DNA of 64,000 nucleotides from NCBI RefSeq assembly GCF_014201465.1, contig NZ_JACHEP010000001.1:476833-540832 (forward strand), in the 5' to 3' direction. Origin of the DNA: Anoxybacteroides tepidamans (GTDB lineage Bacteria; Bacillota; Bacilli; Bacillales; Anoxybacillaceae). This document shows, in pieces, positions 18,478-27,165 of the stretch; the first letter of the stretch is position 1; each line of letters starts with the position of its first letter. Below the pieces are notes generated by a model. It did no database searches, had not been told where the DNA came from, and worked only from the letters and a program-made list of their open reading frames with translations. Position numbers and translations under genes: made by a program.

Positions 18478-19755
18478 TTAAATCCAACCGCGGAAACGGC
18501 ACGCCTCTGCCATTTTTCTAACGCCGACCATATATGCCGCAAGGCGCATGTCAACGCGACGAGTTTGCGCCGTTTCATATACGTTATTGAACGCTTTGAC
18601 CATCACTTTTTCTAATTTTTCTTCGACTTCTTCTTCCGACCAGTAATAGCCTTGGTTATTTTGCACCCATTCGAAGTAAGAAACTGTCACACCGCCAGCG
18701 CTTGCGAGTACGTCTGGAACGATTAAAATGCCGCGCTGCGTTAAAATTTCTGTCGCTTCGAGCGTCGTTGGACCGTTTGCTGCTTCGACGACGATTTTTG
18801 CTTTAATGTTGTGGGCGTTTTCTTCTGTAATTTGGTTTTCAATCGCTGCCGGAACTAAAATGTCGCACTCTAGCTCCAGCAATTCTTTGTTCGTAATTGT
18901 ATTTTTAAATAGCTTCGTGACTGTTCCGAAGCTATCGCGACGATCAAGCAAATAATCAATATCCAATCCGTTTGGATCATATAGCGCACCGTACGCATCG
19001 GAAATACCGATGACTTTCGCACCGGCATCGTGCATAAATTTCGCTAAATAGCTTCCCGCATTTCCGAATCCTTGAACGACGACGCGAGCTCCTTCCAATT
19101 CAATGCCCCGCTTTTTCGCCGCTTCCCGAATGCAAATCGTTACCCCTTTAGCTGTTGCTGTTTCACGACCGTGTGAACCACCCAACACAAGCGGCTTTCC
19201 TGTAATGAATCCAGGCGAGTTAAATTCGTCAATGCGGCTATATTCATCCATCATCCACGCCATAATTTGCGAGTTTGTAAAGACGTCTGGCGCCGGAATG
19301 TCTTTTGTCGGGCCGACGATTTGGCTGATCGCACGAACGTAGCCGCGGCTTAACCGCTCTAGCTCGCGGAACGACATATTACGCGGATCACAAACAATGC
19401 CGCCTTTCCCCCCGCCGTATGGCAAATCGACAATGCCGCACTTTAAGCTCATCCAAATCGACAGAGCTTTCACTTCTCGTTCTGTCACGTTTGGATGGAA
19501 ACGAATGCCCCCTTTTGTTGGTCCAACCGCATCGTTATGTTGGGCACGGTAGCCGGTAAAAATTTTCACAGTACCGTCATCCATGCGCACAGGAATTTTC
19601 ACTGTCAGCATGCGAATCGGTTCTTTCAACAACTCGTATACCTCTTCTGGATATCCGAGCTTTTCCAACGCTCTATGTATGACGATTTGCGTTGCTTTTA
19701 AAACGTCGTGCTTCTCTTCATGCTTTTCCTCGCTCGTATGCTTGTCGGCTACCAT
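18478..19755 (-). CDS. gudB: NAD-specific glutamate dehydrogenase (GudB/RocG)
   Basis: Catabolic glutamate dehydrogenase: glutamate to 2-oxoglutarate and ammonia. The 425-aa product carries the glutamate-binding lysine segment PYGGGKGGI, the catalytic segment GPTKDIPAPDVFTN and the NAD motif VQGFGNAGSYLA. The stretch EREVKALSIWMS has no internal VKA duplication of the kind that inactivates gudB in B. subtilis 168, so it should be active. ATG 19755 is chosen for GGGAGGTTTACGT. Position next to ypdA matches gudB rather than rocG. Confidence 0.95.
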   Translation of the reverse strand: MVADKHTSEEKHEEKHDVLKATQIVIHRALEKLGYPEEVYELLKEPIRMLTVKIPVRMDDGTVKIFTGYRAQHNDAVGPTKGGIRFHPNVTEREVKALSIWMSLKCGIVDLPYGGGKGGIVCDPRNMSFRELERLSRGYVRAISQIVGPTKDIPAPDVFTNSQIMAWMMDEYSRIDEFNSPGFITGKPLVLGGSHGRETATAKGVTICIREAAKKRGIELEGARVVVQGFGNAGSYLAKFMHDAGAKVIGISDAYGALYDPNGLDIDYLLDRRDSFGTVTKLFKNTITNKELLELECDILVPAAIENQITEENAHNIKAKIVVEAANGPTTLEATEILTQRGILIVPDVLASAGGVTVSYFEWVQNNQGYYWSEEEVEEKLEKVMVKAFNNVYETAQTRRVDMRLAAYMVGVRKMAEACRFRGWI

Positions 19756-19810
19756 ACGTAAACCTCCCATACAACTCACTTTTAATGATATTGTCCACCT
19801 TTCATGTCAT

Positions 19811-19838
19811 AGTATACACCTTCCTTCTGTTTATGCAA
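19811..19838 (-). promoter_or_regulatory. SigA-type promoter of gudB
   Basis: On the minus strand TTGCAT (19838-19833), a 16-base spacer and TATACT (19816-19811) lie about 50 bases before the ribosome-binding site of gudB. Confidence 0.65.
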
Positions 19839-19955
19839 AGCAGAAAAAATCGATTTTTTAGAGGGAACTCCTTATTTTGTAATCGCTTTCATCGTTTTTA
19901 TGCTAACAAATTTTTCAGCGTGCTTATTCCTATTCATTCACGCATAATGTTTTCT

Positions 19956-19993
19956 AAAAAAATAAAATCAGCCCCCACTAAACAGAGGGAGCC
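19956..19993 (-). terminator. Probable terminator of mecB
   Basis: GGCTCCC pairs with GGGGGCT (two G-T pairs) and is followed on the minus strand by a T-rich tract. It starts ten bases after the mecB stop. Confidence 0.5.
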
Positions 19994-20002
19994 TAGGGCA
20001 AA

Positions 20003-20596
20003 TTAGCGAGTCGGAAAATAACGAACAAGCTGTTCAATCGCGCGATGGTTCATTAATTTTTTTCCGTATTCCGCCACACGATGAATCGTAATCGTCGACG
20101 GACTGCCGAACTCAGCTAAGATGGCAATAAAATCATCGGTTGCAATCGGCGGTTCTTCTGATACGTGCAAATAAAAGCGTTGATTATATGAATACAGCGT
20201 GCCGTCTGCGCAGCCGATTGTCGACAGACGATGAGCTAACTGAATCACATCTTCAAACGTTTGAAATTCGTAAAATATATCTTCGCTCTCATCGAGCGTC
20301 ACTTGCATTTCAATATAATCGTCATCAGTGAACTCTTCGTCGATGTCGAAGTCTTGGTCCTCGCTCGTTACGATCACAACCATTCCCTGTGCCGGTAAAG
20401 AGTAGACTTCCACCGCAATAGACCCGTTCACTTCAAAGCCGAGTTCTTCGCTTGCTTCCTCGATCATGTCGCGAAATAATTGTTGTACTTTAAACGTATC
20501 TTTCCATAAATCGTCCTTTGTCAAGCCACGATCCATTAAATCGTCAAACGTGAGGAAAATTTTAATTTTATTGTGGGTTAAGCGTTCCAAGCGCAT
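20003..20596 (-). CDS. mecB: MecA-family adaptor protein YpbH (MecB)
   Basis: MecA/YpbH proteins deliver substrates to the ClpCP protease. The 197-aa product begins MRLERLTHNKIKIFLTFDDL, the conserved N-terminal substrate-binding domain, then an acidic linker (about residues 80-95) and the C-terminal ClpC-binding domain. It lacks competence genes as neighbours and sits in the ypb cluster, so YpbH is a better match than MecA. ATG 20596 is chosen over an upstream GTG because AAGGAGGGGTGTTG precedes it. Confidence 0.88.
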   Translation of the reverse strand: MRLERLTHNKIKIFLTFDDLMDRGLTKDDLWKDTFKVQQLFRDMIEEASEELGFEVNGSIAVEVYSLPAQGMVVIVTSEDQDFDIDEEFTDDDYIEMQVTLDESEDIFYEFQTFEDVIQLAHRLSTIGCADGTLYSYNQRFYLHVSEEPPIATDDFIAILAEFGSPSTITIHRVAEYGKKLMNHRAIEQLVRYFPTR

Positions 20597-20719
20597 CAAC
20601 ACCCCTCCTTACCTACACAGCACTTTTCTTATGTTCATTGTATGAAAGAAACGGCAAATGGTTCTATTGTTATTATTGAGTTTACATCGTTTTTGGTGAT
20701 TTAGACAAGCATAATATGC

Positions 20720-21562
20720 TTATATATGCAGTTTTTTCTCCCATTCCATTTTCGTCTTTCCAATATAGAGCGGATGATGTTCTGCCCCTTCGCCGATAAG
20801 GCCGATCGAAACATCAGGAACATGTCGCCCAATGAACAAAATCCATTCGCTCACCCGTTCAATTGACGATGGATCCGTACAAATGGTAAAAAGAAACGCC
20901 GGCCGGAGTTGTCCGATCGCCGCCAGCACATCCGTTTCGGCTACGTGCTCTCCTATATAAATGACGCGGCAGCCCTTTAAGCGAAGAAAAACAGAAAATA
21001 AAAGCAGCGGCAGCTCGTCCGTTTCATCAGGACCCACAATTGACAGCGCAGTAGAAGATGAAGAAACGACCGGAAAAGTCGTCAGCATCATGCCAAGTTT
21101 ATATGTTAAAAGCGAACGAGCAAACTGCCGGTGAGCGCTCGTCAGCTTCCCGCCACGTTCCCATTGATTGAGACGGGATGCAAACAACGGAAACCAATCA
21201 CACACCACTTTTTCTACGCTATATAAGCTAAACCAATGATCCCACACTTGCTGCAGCTGTCGGTCATCAAACGAAACCACAGCCTGCAGCCACTCTGCGA
21301 ATCGGTCGTCCGCTTCCGCGTACGACGATTCCGCTTCCTCCAACAGCGCAACAGCTTGGCGGATCGTCAACCCTTCTTTCGTTTTCGCGACAATTTTTTT
21401 TAACAGTTCCACTTGCGCATCTGTATATAAACGATGACCGGATTCACTTCGCACTGGCGCGATCATCTGGTAACGCCGCTCCCACATGCGAAGCGTCCCC
21501 GGCGGAATTCCAAGCATATTCGACACCGCTTTAATGTTGTATTTTCCTTTATGAGCGGTCAT
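20720..21562 (-). CDS. MerR-family regulator with degenerate B12-binding domain
   Basis: The N-terminal 70 residues form a MerR-type winged helix (YNIKAVSNMLGIPPGTLRMWERRY, HRLYTDAQ). The remaining 210 residues resemble the helical bundle and B12-binding domains of CarH/LitR regulators. Two key positions differ: the lower-ligand motif ExHExG reads ETDELP (residues 180-185), so His is Asp and Gly is Pro; and W-x9-EH reads W134...A143-H144. Cobalamin binding through His is therefore unlikely, and the domain may sense something else. The gene overlaps the end of ypbG by 14 bases; ATG 21562 follows GAGGTGAGG. Confidence 0.82.
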   Translation of the reverse strand: MTAHKGKYNIKAVSNMLGIPPGTLRMWERRYQMIAPVRSESGHRLYTDAQVELLKKIVAKTKEGLTIRQAVALLEEAESSYAEADDRFAEWLQAVVSFDDRQLQQVWDHWFSLYSVEKVVCDWFPLFASRLNQWERGGKLTSAHRQFARSLLTYKLGMMLTTFPVVSSSSTALSIVGPDETDELPLLLFSVFLRLKGCRVIYIGEHVAETDVLAAIGQLRPAFLFTICTDPSSIERVSEWILFIGRHVPDVSIGLIGEGAEHHPLYIGKTKMEWEKKLHI

Positions 21563-22322
21563 CTTCCTCACCTCGTCGGATCGTAATCAAATTTGTTTCC
21601 GCCGGCGCGCCGAAACGAAGTGGAAGATTCGTTGTTCCGTATCCGTTGCTTATAAAAACGGTCGTTCCGTTCACTTGCTTGACGCCGCCTTTTTCATAAA
21701 GTCCGAAACTCCCAAAACGAATTTGTCCCCCGTGCGTATGTCCGCTTAATACGAGCGAAATGCGATGCTCAGGACGAATCGCTCGAACAATTTCTGGATT
21801 ATGGCAAGCGACGATGCGAAACGCCGCATCATCCGCATCCAATAGCGCTAAATCAAGACGGGCGCGTCGTTTGCTAATATCGTCTACGCCTATAAGGGCC
21901 ACTTTTTCCCCTTTTTCCGATTCAAACATCACTGCACAATTATCTAATATGCGTACCCCTTCGTGCAATAAAAGCGCATCAAGCTCGTGATAATCCGCTT
22001 CATAGTCATTGTTCCCCCACACAAAATATACCGGACCAATTTGCTTTAACCGTCGAAGATTTTCTTTGACGCGCGCAAACGGCACCCCTTTTTCCATCAA
22101 ATCCCCGCCAATTAGCACAAAATCTGCTTTTCCTTCCACTTTCTCAATAATTTCCTCGGACACTTTCCGACGGTGAATGTCCGAAATAAAAAAGATGGTC
22201 AACGCCCGAACGCTTTCCGGAAAATCCGCCAATGCTAACTCTACAGAAACGACGCGGTTTCGGTGCGCTTCCCACCACATATAAACGACAAAGCATAATA
22301 AAAGAAAAATAGCAACAAACAT
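21549..22322 (-). CDS. ypbG: Membrane-anchored metallophosphoesterase YpbG
   Basis: A calcineurin-type phosphoesterase of unknown substrate. The 257-aa product has an N-terminal membrane helix (residues 2-16) and all metal motifs in order: SDIHR (DxH), GGDLMEKG (GGD), GNNDYE (GN[NH]D), ACHNPE and SGHTHGGQ. The catalytic domain should face outside if the helix is a signal anchor. It is preceded by a small membrane-protein gene (8-base gap) and overlaps the MerR gene, so the three form an operon. Confidence 0.88.
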   Translation of the reverse strand: MFVAIFLLLCFVVYMWWEAHRNRVVSVELALADFPESVRALTIFFISDIHRRKVSEEIIEKVEGKADFVLIGGDLMEKGVPFARVKENLRRLKQIGPVYFVWGNNDYEADYHELDALLLHEGVRILDNCAVMFESEKGEKVALIGVDDISKRRARLDLALLDADDAAFRIVACHNPEIVRAIRPEHRISLVLSGHTHGGQIRFGSFGLYEKGGVKQVNGTTVFISNGYGTTNLPLRFGAPAETNLITIRRGEEDDRS

Positions 22323-22330
22323 AGCTCCTC

Positions 22331-22726
22331 CTACAAAAGCTTTTTATAACGGCGGCTTCCCGCAAAATCTATCGATATCATACCATAGACAACGGAAAAA
22401 ATGAAAAATAAGAGCGCAAGACGCGCGTTTAACTGAAACAGCCAGTAAAAACTTCCGATGATCCCGCAGCTTGCGAACCATTCCCTAAAGTGGGATGTTT
22501 GCTTCCATATGAAGCGAATCATTCCTTCGATAAACGTCCGAATCACGGCTGCATTCGCCAAAAAGCCGACAAAAAAACAAATCATCGCTAAAAAAGAACG
22601 GAGCGGACGAAATATAAAATCGGTAATAAAATTGGCCCACACAAACGGAGTCACGTTCGGTACCCATGAAATCATTAAATAGCCGCATACACTCCCGATC
22701 GCGATCAAGAAAAGTTGACGGCGCAT
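22331..22726 (-). CDS. Unknown small multi-pass membrane protein
   Basis: A 131-residue protein with about four hydrophobic segments (near residues 4-22, 40-62, 90-105, 108-122) and little else. I do not recognise the family. ATG 22726 is chosen over a start 51 bases upstream because GGAAGGGGGGGTTCC precedes it. It is the first gene of an operon with ypbG and the MerR regulator, and is divergent from cotJA, 107 bases away. Confidence 0.7.
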   Translation of the reverse strand: MRRQLFLIAIGSVCGYLMISWVPNVTPFVWANFITDFIFRPLRSFLAMICFFVGFLANAAVIRTFIEGMIRFIWKQTSHFREWFASCGIIGSFYWLFQLNARLALLFFIFSVVYGMISIDFAGSRRYKKLL

Positions 22727-22833
22727 GGAACCCCCCCTTCCTTTAGATGTATTCATAAAAATGAAAGGAATGAACAAAAAAAAACGGTCATAAACATAGA
22801 CTGAATCTTTGTTTTACAAAGGAGGGGTTATGT

Positions 22834-23064
22834 GTGTTTACGACACGCAAACAATACGAACCGTACGCAAGCCCGTTTGATCCGTGCATGCCAATTCGCG
22901 TCAAAACGTACGTTACGCCACCGAACCTTTACGTCGGCTTTCAACCGCCGAACTTGCCGCAATTTCCTCTTCATGAAGCATTAAAAAAAGGAACGCTTTG
23001 GAAAATGTTTTACGATCCGTATTACAGCCCGTATGAAATGAATATCAAAGGTGATCATCAATGA
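22834..23064 (+). CDS. cotJA: Spore coat-associated protein CotJA
   Basis: CotJA is made in the mother cell and incorporated into the spore coat with CotJC. The 76-aa product is rich in Pro and Tyr with the family segment PFDPCMPIRVKTYVTPPNLY. The start is GTG 22834, six bases after GGAGGGG; an ATG at 22830 is in another frame. The stop overlaps the cotJB start as ATGA. A mother-cell SigE promoter is expected upstream; CATAGACT near 22796 is only a weak -10 candidate. Confidence 0.92.
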   Translation: MFTTRKQYEPYASPFDPCMPIRVKTYVTPPNLYVGFQPPNLPQFPLHEALKKGTLWKMFYDPYYSPYEMNIKGDHQ

Positions 23065-23321
23065 AACAAATGCCAAAAGAATATTATGAACTTCTCGAAC
23101 AGCTGCAAACCGTCGATTTTGCCTTAGTCGATTTGACGCTTTACCTTGATACCCATCCAAACGATTATCAAGCGATTCAGCAATTCAACCAGCTCTCCCA
23201 ACAACGAAAGCAGTTGAAAAAGCAATACGAAACGACATACGGCCCTCTCCAACAGTACGGAAACAGCTACTCAAACTATCCTTGGAACTGGGATGACACT
23301 CCATGGCCTTGGCAAGTATAA
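23061..23321 (+). CDS. cotJB: Spore coat protein CotJB
   Basis: The 86-aa product has the family core YYELLEQLQTVDFALVDLTLYLDTHPND and a Tyr/Trp-rich tail (WNWDDTPWPW). It is the middle gene of cotJABC and overlaps cotJA by four bases. The role in the coat is structural or assembly-related. Confidence 0.92.
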   Translation: MKQMPKEYYELLEQLQTVDFALVDLTLYLDTHPNDYQAIQQFNQLSQQRKQLKKQYETTYGPLQQYGNSYSNYPWNWDDTPWPWQV

Positions 23322-23340
23322 AATCGAGGGGGAAATGAAC

Positions 23341-23910
23341 ATGTGGATTTATGAAAAAAAGCTGCAATATCCGGTACGCGTCAGCACATGCAACCCGAAG
23401 CTAGCCAAATACTTAATCGAACAATATGGCGGCGCGGACGGCGAGCTCGCAGCCGCACTTCGCTATTTAAACCAGCGCTATTCCATTCCGGATAAAGTGA
23501 TCGGACTGTTAACCGATATCGGCACCGAAGAGTTTGCCCATTTAGAAATGATTGCAACGATGGTGTATAAATTAACAAAAGATGCAACACCTGAACAGCT
23601 GAAAGAAGCAGGGTTAGACGCCCATTATGTCAATCACGACCACGCCCTCTTTTATCATAATGCCGGCGGCGTACCGTGGACGGCGGCGTACATTCAAGCA
23701 AAAGGCGATCCGATTGCCGACTTATATGAAGATATTGCCGCCGAAGAAAAAGCGAGAGCGACGTACCAATGGATCATTAACATGAGCGACGATCCCGACT
23801 TAAACGACGGACTTCGCTTTTTGCGCGAACGCGAAATCATCCATGCGCAACGGTTTCGAGAAGCGGTAGAAATTTTAAAAGAAGAGCGTGATCGCAAGAA
23901 AATTTTTTAA
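23341..23910 (+). CDS. cotJC: Spore coat protein CotJC, manganese-catalase family
   Basis: CotJC is related to dimanganese catalases. The 189-aa product is a four-helix ferritin-like fold with metal-ligand candidates in DIGTEEFAHLEM (near residue 60-70) and IAAEEKARATYQW and REREIIHAQRF further on. The length equals that of B. subtilis CotJC when started at ATG 23341 (MWIYEKKLQYP); GAGGGGGAAATGAAC precedes it. Last gene of the operon, with a terminator after it. Confidence 0.93.
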   Translation: MWIYEKKLQYPVRVSTCNPKLAKYLIEQYGGADGELAAALRYLNQRYSIPDKVIGLLTDIGTEEFAHLEMIATMVYKLTKDATPEQLKEAGLDAHYVNHDHALFYHNAGGVPWTAAYIQAKGDPIADLYEDIAAEEKARATYQWIINMSDDPDLNDGLRFLREREIIHAQRFREAVEILKEERDRKKIF

Positions 23911-23916
23911 TGATGG

Positions 23917-23954
23917 GAAAATAGCTGAATGGCACCGTTCATTCAGCTATTTTC
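23917..23954. terminator. Bidirectional terminator between cotJC and ypbF
   Basis: A perfect 15-bp stem (23917-23931 with 23940-23954) with an 8-base loop has A4 and T4 tracts in its arms. It lies between convergent genes and overlaps the ypbF stop. Confidence 0.8.
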
Positions 23955-24392
23955 GTAAAATAAGTTGATTCCGTATTTCGTTTTCATGATTTCAAACCAT
24001 TTATGCCGTTCGTTCCATTCCTGTTCGCCTCGCCATAAATCCGCGCTTTTTTGAATAATTTCACAGCGCAGCGCATGAAACTCCCCTTCTGCTTTATCGC
24101 ATTTATTTTTATAAAACAAAATCCCCCCATACGATGTAAACAACAACAGCAATATATACAAATGTTCCAAGCGGCCTAAAAATGCCGCAGTAACGGAAGT
24201 GATTGTTTCGTTTGGGATGATTAATTTCCAAACGATATAGATGAAAAATACCGCAAATCCAACGCTTGTAAAAACTTGCAATACCTTCACTTTGATTTTC
24301 AACCGTTCCCATTTTTCCTTTTTTTCAATCACACTAAATAACATTTGCTTCGTCACTTCATCTGTCAATTCAGAGAGCCAGTTATCCACCAC
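23943..24392 (-). CDS. ypbF: YpbF, DUF2663 membrane protein
   Basis: A 149-residue protein with a helical N-terminal part rich in Lys and Glu, two membrane helices (about residues 37-60 and 74-95) and a charged C-terminal tail. Size, topology and its place in the ypb cluster match YpbF. AAAGGAG precedes ATG 24392. The function is unknown to me. Confidence 0.75.
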   Translation of the reverse strand: MVDNWLSELTDEVTKQMLFSVIEKKEKWERLKIKVKVLQVFTSVGFAVFFIYIVWKLIIPNETITSVTAAFLGRLEHLYILLLLFTSYGGILFYKNKCDKAEGEFHALRCEIIQKSADLWRGEQEWNERHKWFEIMKTKYGINLFYENS

Positions 24393-24453
24393 GACCGTTC
24401 TCCTTTATTCCGTCTTTATTGCCAACATATGTACAAGCGCCATCATTTAGAAC

Positions 24454-24480
24454 AAAAAAGAGACGCATTTCGTCCCTTTA
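24454..24480 (-). terminator. Terminator of ypbD-ypbE
   Basis: GGGACG pairs with CGTCTC (one G-T pair) around AAATG and is followed by T6 on the minus strand. It directly follows and overlaps the ypbE stop codon. Confidence 0.65.
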
Positions 24481-25074
24481 TTTTGACAAGTCGACTACTG
24501 GTATTTGCAATACTTGTCCTTTATGAAGCTGTGACGTTTTTAAATGGTTCCACTTTTTAATAATGTCCATTCCTTCTTTTGTTTCGTAATAATGCATCGC
24601 AATGCTATAGAGCGTTTCGTTTTCCTGAACGACGTGCGTGATTACTTGTTGATCGGATGCTCTCTCCGCTAACGCGCTTGAATCGGAAGGTGGCTTTTTG
24701 TTGTCTGTTGCTTTTGCATCAGAAAGAGGATCTTTTTTCAGTTCATTTTCTGATGGCAATGACGAAGACGGCGCGGTTTCATTTTCGATATCGATCGGCT
24801 CATAGCTGGCACTTTTTTTCACGGTAACAATAGACGGCGTATCGTTCGCATAATAAATGCCTAAAATAGATATCGGCAACAAAATAAAAAAGAGCGCCAA
24901 CAGCCGAATAAGCGGATATTTGATTTTCCATTTCGTTTTCTTTTTCGTTTGCTTTTCTTTGTGCACTTCACTGCGCGGCGGAAGCGACAGTACGTCGATC
25001 TCCGTTTCTTTTTTTTGTTTCCGGTCTTCGATTTGCTTCCGCAGCTGCTCTGCTCGGTCGTGAGCACGTTTCAA
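24478..25074 (-). CDS. ypbE: YpbE, membrane-anchored LysM protein
   Basis: The 198-aa product has a basic, charged cytoplasmic N-terminus (about 55 residues), one membrane helix (about 57-75), a low-complexity Ser/Lys/Asp linker and a C-terminal LysM domain (about residues 148-195, THVVQENETLYSIAMHYY...GQVLQIP). It should anchor in the membrane and bind peptidoglycan outside. It overlaps ypbD by four bases (ATGA). Confidence 0.85.
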   Translation of the reverse strand: MKRAHDRAEQLRKQIEDRKQKKETEIDVLSLPPRSEVHKEKQTKKKTKWKIKYPLIRLLALFFILLPISILGIYYANDTPSIVTVKKSASYEPIDIENETAPSSSLPSENELKKDPLSDAKATDNKKPPSDSSALAERASDQQVITHVVQENETLYSIAMHYYETKEGMDIIKKWNHLKTSQLHKGQVLQIPVVDLSK

Positions 25075-25676
25075 TGTTGTTCACCCCAATCTTCATGACG
25101 CCTTCCTTGAAGATAAGTAAGGCGAATGTGAACCGCTAGCACAAAATCAATAAGAAAATGGGCGAAAATTGTTACCCAAAGGTTTTCCGTCACATCGTAC
25201 AAATAACCAAGGAAAAAGCTTAACAGCACCACCGTCGTAAATAAAAACCATTTTGATAAATAGCGGACGTGCAAAGCGGCAAAAATGGCACTCGCCATAA
25301 GCAACCCGAAACTCGTTTGAATGACGCCACGAAACAACAGCTCTTCGCTGAAGGCTATCAACATGCATAGCAAAAACAGATGCGGAATCGAACGAGTTCG
25401 GAATATTTTTTCGTTAATGCCGCCATCATCGTACCACTTTTTCGGCAAATAGCGCATCATGAGGAAATCAAGCGCTAACACCACAAGCGCCCCGCCGCCA
25501 CCATATTGAACAATCATCGGAACATCCACGCGAAAAAGCCGCTGAAACGATGATCCATCGAAAAGCCACCAGCTCATTAAGCCGGCAGCCGCCAATAATA
25601 AAAACTGCGTGATATATAAATGCAACAACACTTCCCGATCGCTCATTGAACGAACTTGTTCGCTTTGCCGTTTCAT
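25071..25676 (-). CDS. ypbD: YpbD, CPBP-family intramembrane metalloprotease
   Basis: The 201-aa product has several membrane helices and the three ABI/CPBP motifs: EELLFRG (about residue 112), FAALHVRY and HFLIDF. These Glu and His residues form the proposed metalloprotease site. Substrate unknown. I chose ATG 25676 because AGAGGA lies six bases before it; two earlier in-frame ATGs are too close to that site. It ends four bases inside ypbE and follows recQ by 16 bases. Confidence 0.85.
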   Translation of the reverse strand: MKRQSEQVRSMSDREVLLHLYITQFLLLAAAGLMSWWLFDGSSFQRLFRVDVPMIVQYGGGGALVVLALDFLMMRYLPKKWYDDGGINEKIFRTRSIPHLFLLCMLIAFSEELLFRGVIQTSFGLLMASAIFAALHVRYLSKWFLFTTVVLLSFFLGYLYDVTENLWVTIFAHFLIDFVLAVHIRLTYLQGRRHEDWGEQH

Positions 25677-25692
25677 CGCCATTCCTCTCATT

Positions 25693-27165
25693 TCAAAAAA
25701 ACATTCGTTTCAACTCTTCTTCCCATCCGCAAAACGTCCATGCTGTTTGATCGTGTCGTTTCAGTCCGTATTCATCCAGCGGAAATCCGCATATATCACA
25801 GCACTTCTCTGGCTTTTGCGCAAGATGCTGGTCAAAATACGAAACGATCTGTTCGCGGCGACATGACGAGCAAAACAGCCATGCGCGCATTTGCTGTAGC
25901 TTGTTTCGCTTCCACCGCCTTCTCTCTTCCGTCATCTGAAATATGTTCACTTTCATTTCTTCGGGTGCGCTCGCAGAAGCTCGCTCTTTTTCAAACATAT
26001 ACTGCAACATTCGCCATTGGATATCACTGAATCCTAACATCGTGCGAAGCCGCTGCAGCGATAATTCAATGTGTGAAAACGTCATGTGCTCCACAAACAG
26101 CCGAATTTGTTCTTCTGACAGCAATTCTGCCTCTATAAGGGATTGTACCATGTCCTCATCGCCATGGGTATACAGTAAAATGGCGATGCTATTTTTACCA
26201 TCACGCCCCGCTCGTCCAATTTCTTGCACATATGCTTCCATTTGCCCAGGAAGATGAAAATGAATGACGTAGCGGATGTTTTCTTTATTAACCCCCATGC
26301 CAAACGCGTTCGTGCAACAAACGATTTGCAGCTGATCACATAAAAACTGCTGCTGAACGAGCATACGCTGCTCTGGATCCATTCCACCATGATAATATGC
26401 GACGTGTTCGATTCCTTCCGTCTGCAGCTTCCGAGCGATCGCTTCCGCCCATTGCCGGCTCGATACATAAATGATCCCTGGTCCTTGCAATGTTTTGACG
26501 TAATGAAACAGCCGCTCCAGTTTTTCGTCAACCGACGGCACACATTCAACTTTGATGGCAATATTCGGGCGGTCGACGGGATAAATATGCTTTCGGACGT
26601 TTGTAAGCTGCAGCGTTTCGACCACATCGTTCACGACTTCCGGCGTTGCAGTCGCCGTTAACGCTAAACAAGGCGGATGGCCTAATTGCTTTCTAATCTC
26701 TCCTAGCCTTAAAAAGTCTGGCCGAAAATCATGACCCCATTGCGAAATGCAGTGCGCTTCGTCCACGACAAATAAAGAAATGCCCACTTTTTTTAGCGCA
26801 TGCAACCAATTCGGCGACTGCAATATTTCCGGTGATGCATAAATGAAGCGAAAGCGCCGCAAATTAGCCAATGCCGCTTTTTTCAAGTCGTCCGGCAAAA
26901 AGCTATTTAAGGCAATGACCCGCTTTTCCCCACGCTTTCTCAGCTGTTGCACCTGATCTTCCATAAGCGAAACGAGCGGGGAAACAATGAGCACACTTCC
27001 GGACAATATATAACCAGGAAGCTGATAACAAAGCGACTTGCCTCCGCCTGTCGGGAGCATCGCCAATACATCACGCCCGCTGACGACATCTTCTATGATT
27101 TCTTTTTGTCCTAAACGGAACGAGCGATAACCGAACGTTTTTTCAAGAAGTTGTTCAAGATGCAC
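25693..27165 (-). CDS. recQ: ATP-dependent DNA helicase RecQ
   Basis: A 3'-to-5' DNA helicase of recombination and fork repair. The 490-aa product has motif I TGGGKSLCYQLP (about residue 39), DEAHCISQWGHDFR (motif II and aromatic loop, about 145-158), SSRQWAEAIA, FGMGVNKENIRYVIHF and the motif VI segment QEIGRAGRDG. A zinc-binding cluster follows (CSSCRREQ...CCDICGF). It ends soon after, so it lacks an HRDC domain, like the short RecQ of bacilli. It overlaps ypbB by 11 bases. Confidence 0.95.
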   Translation of the reverse strand: MHLEQLLEKTFGYRSFRLGQKEIIEDVVSGRDVLAMLPTGGGKSLCYQLPGYILSGSVLIVSPLVSLMEDQVQQLRKRGEKRVIALNSFLPDDLKKAALANLRRFRFIYASPEILQSPNWLHALKKVGISLFVVDEAHCISQWGHDFRPDFLRLGEIRKQLGHPPCLALTATATPEVVNDVVETLQLTNVRKHIYPVDRPNIAIKVECVPSVDEKLERLFHYVKTLQGPGIIYVSSRQWAEAIARKLQTEGIEHVAYYHGGMDPEQRMLVQQQFLCDQLQIVCCTNAFGMGVNKENIRYVIHFHLPGQMEAYVQEIGRAGRDGKNSIAILLYTHGDEDMVQSLIEAELLSEEQIRLFVEHMTFSHIELSLQRLRTMLGFSDIQWRMLQYMFEKERASASAPEEMKVNIFQMTEERRRWKRNKLQQMRAWLFCSSCRREQIVSYFDQHLAQKPEKCCDICGFPLDEYGLKRHDQTAWTFCGWEEELKRMFF

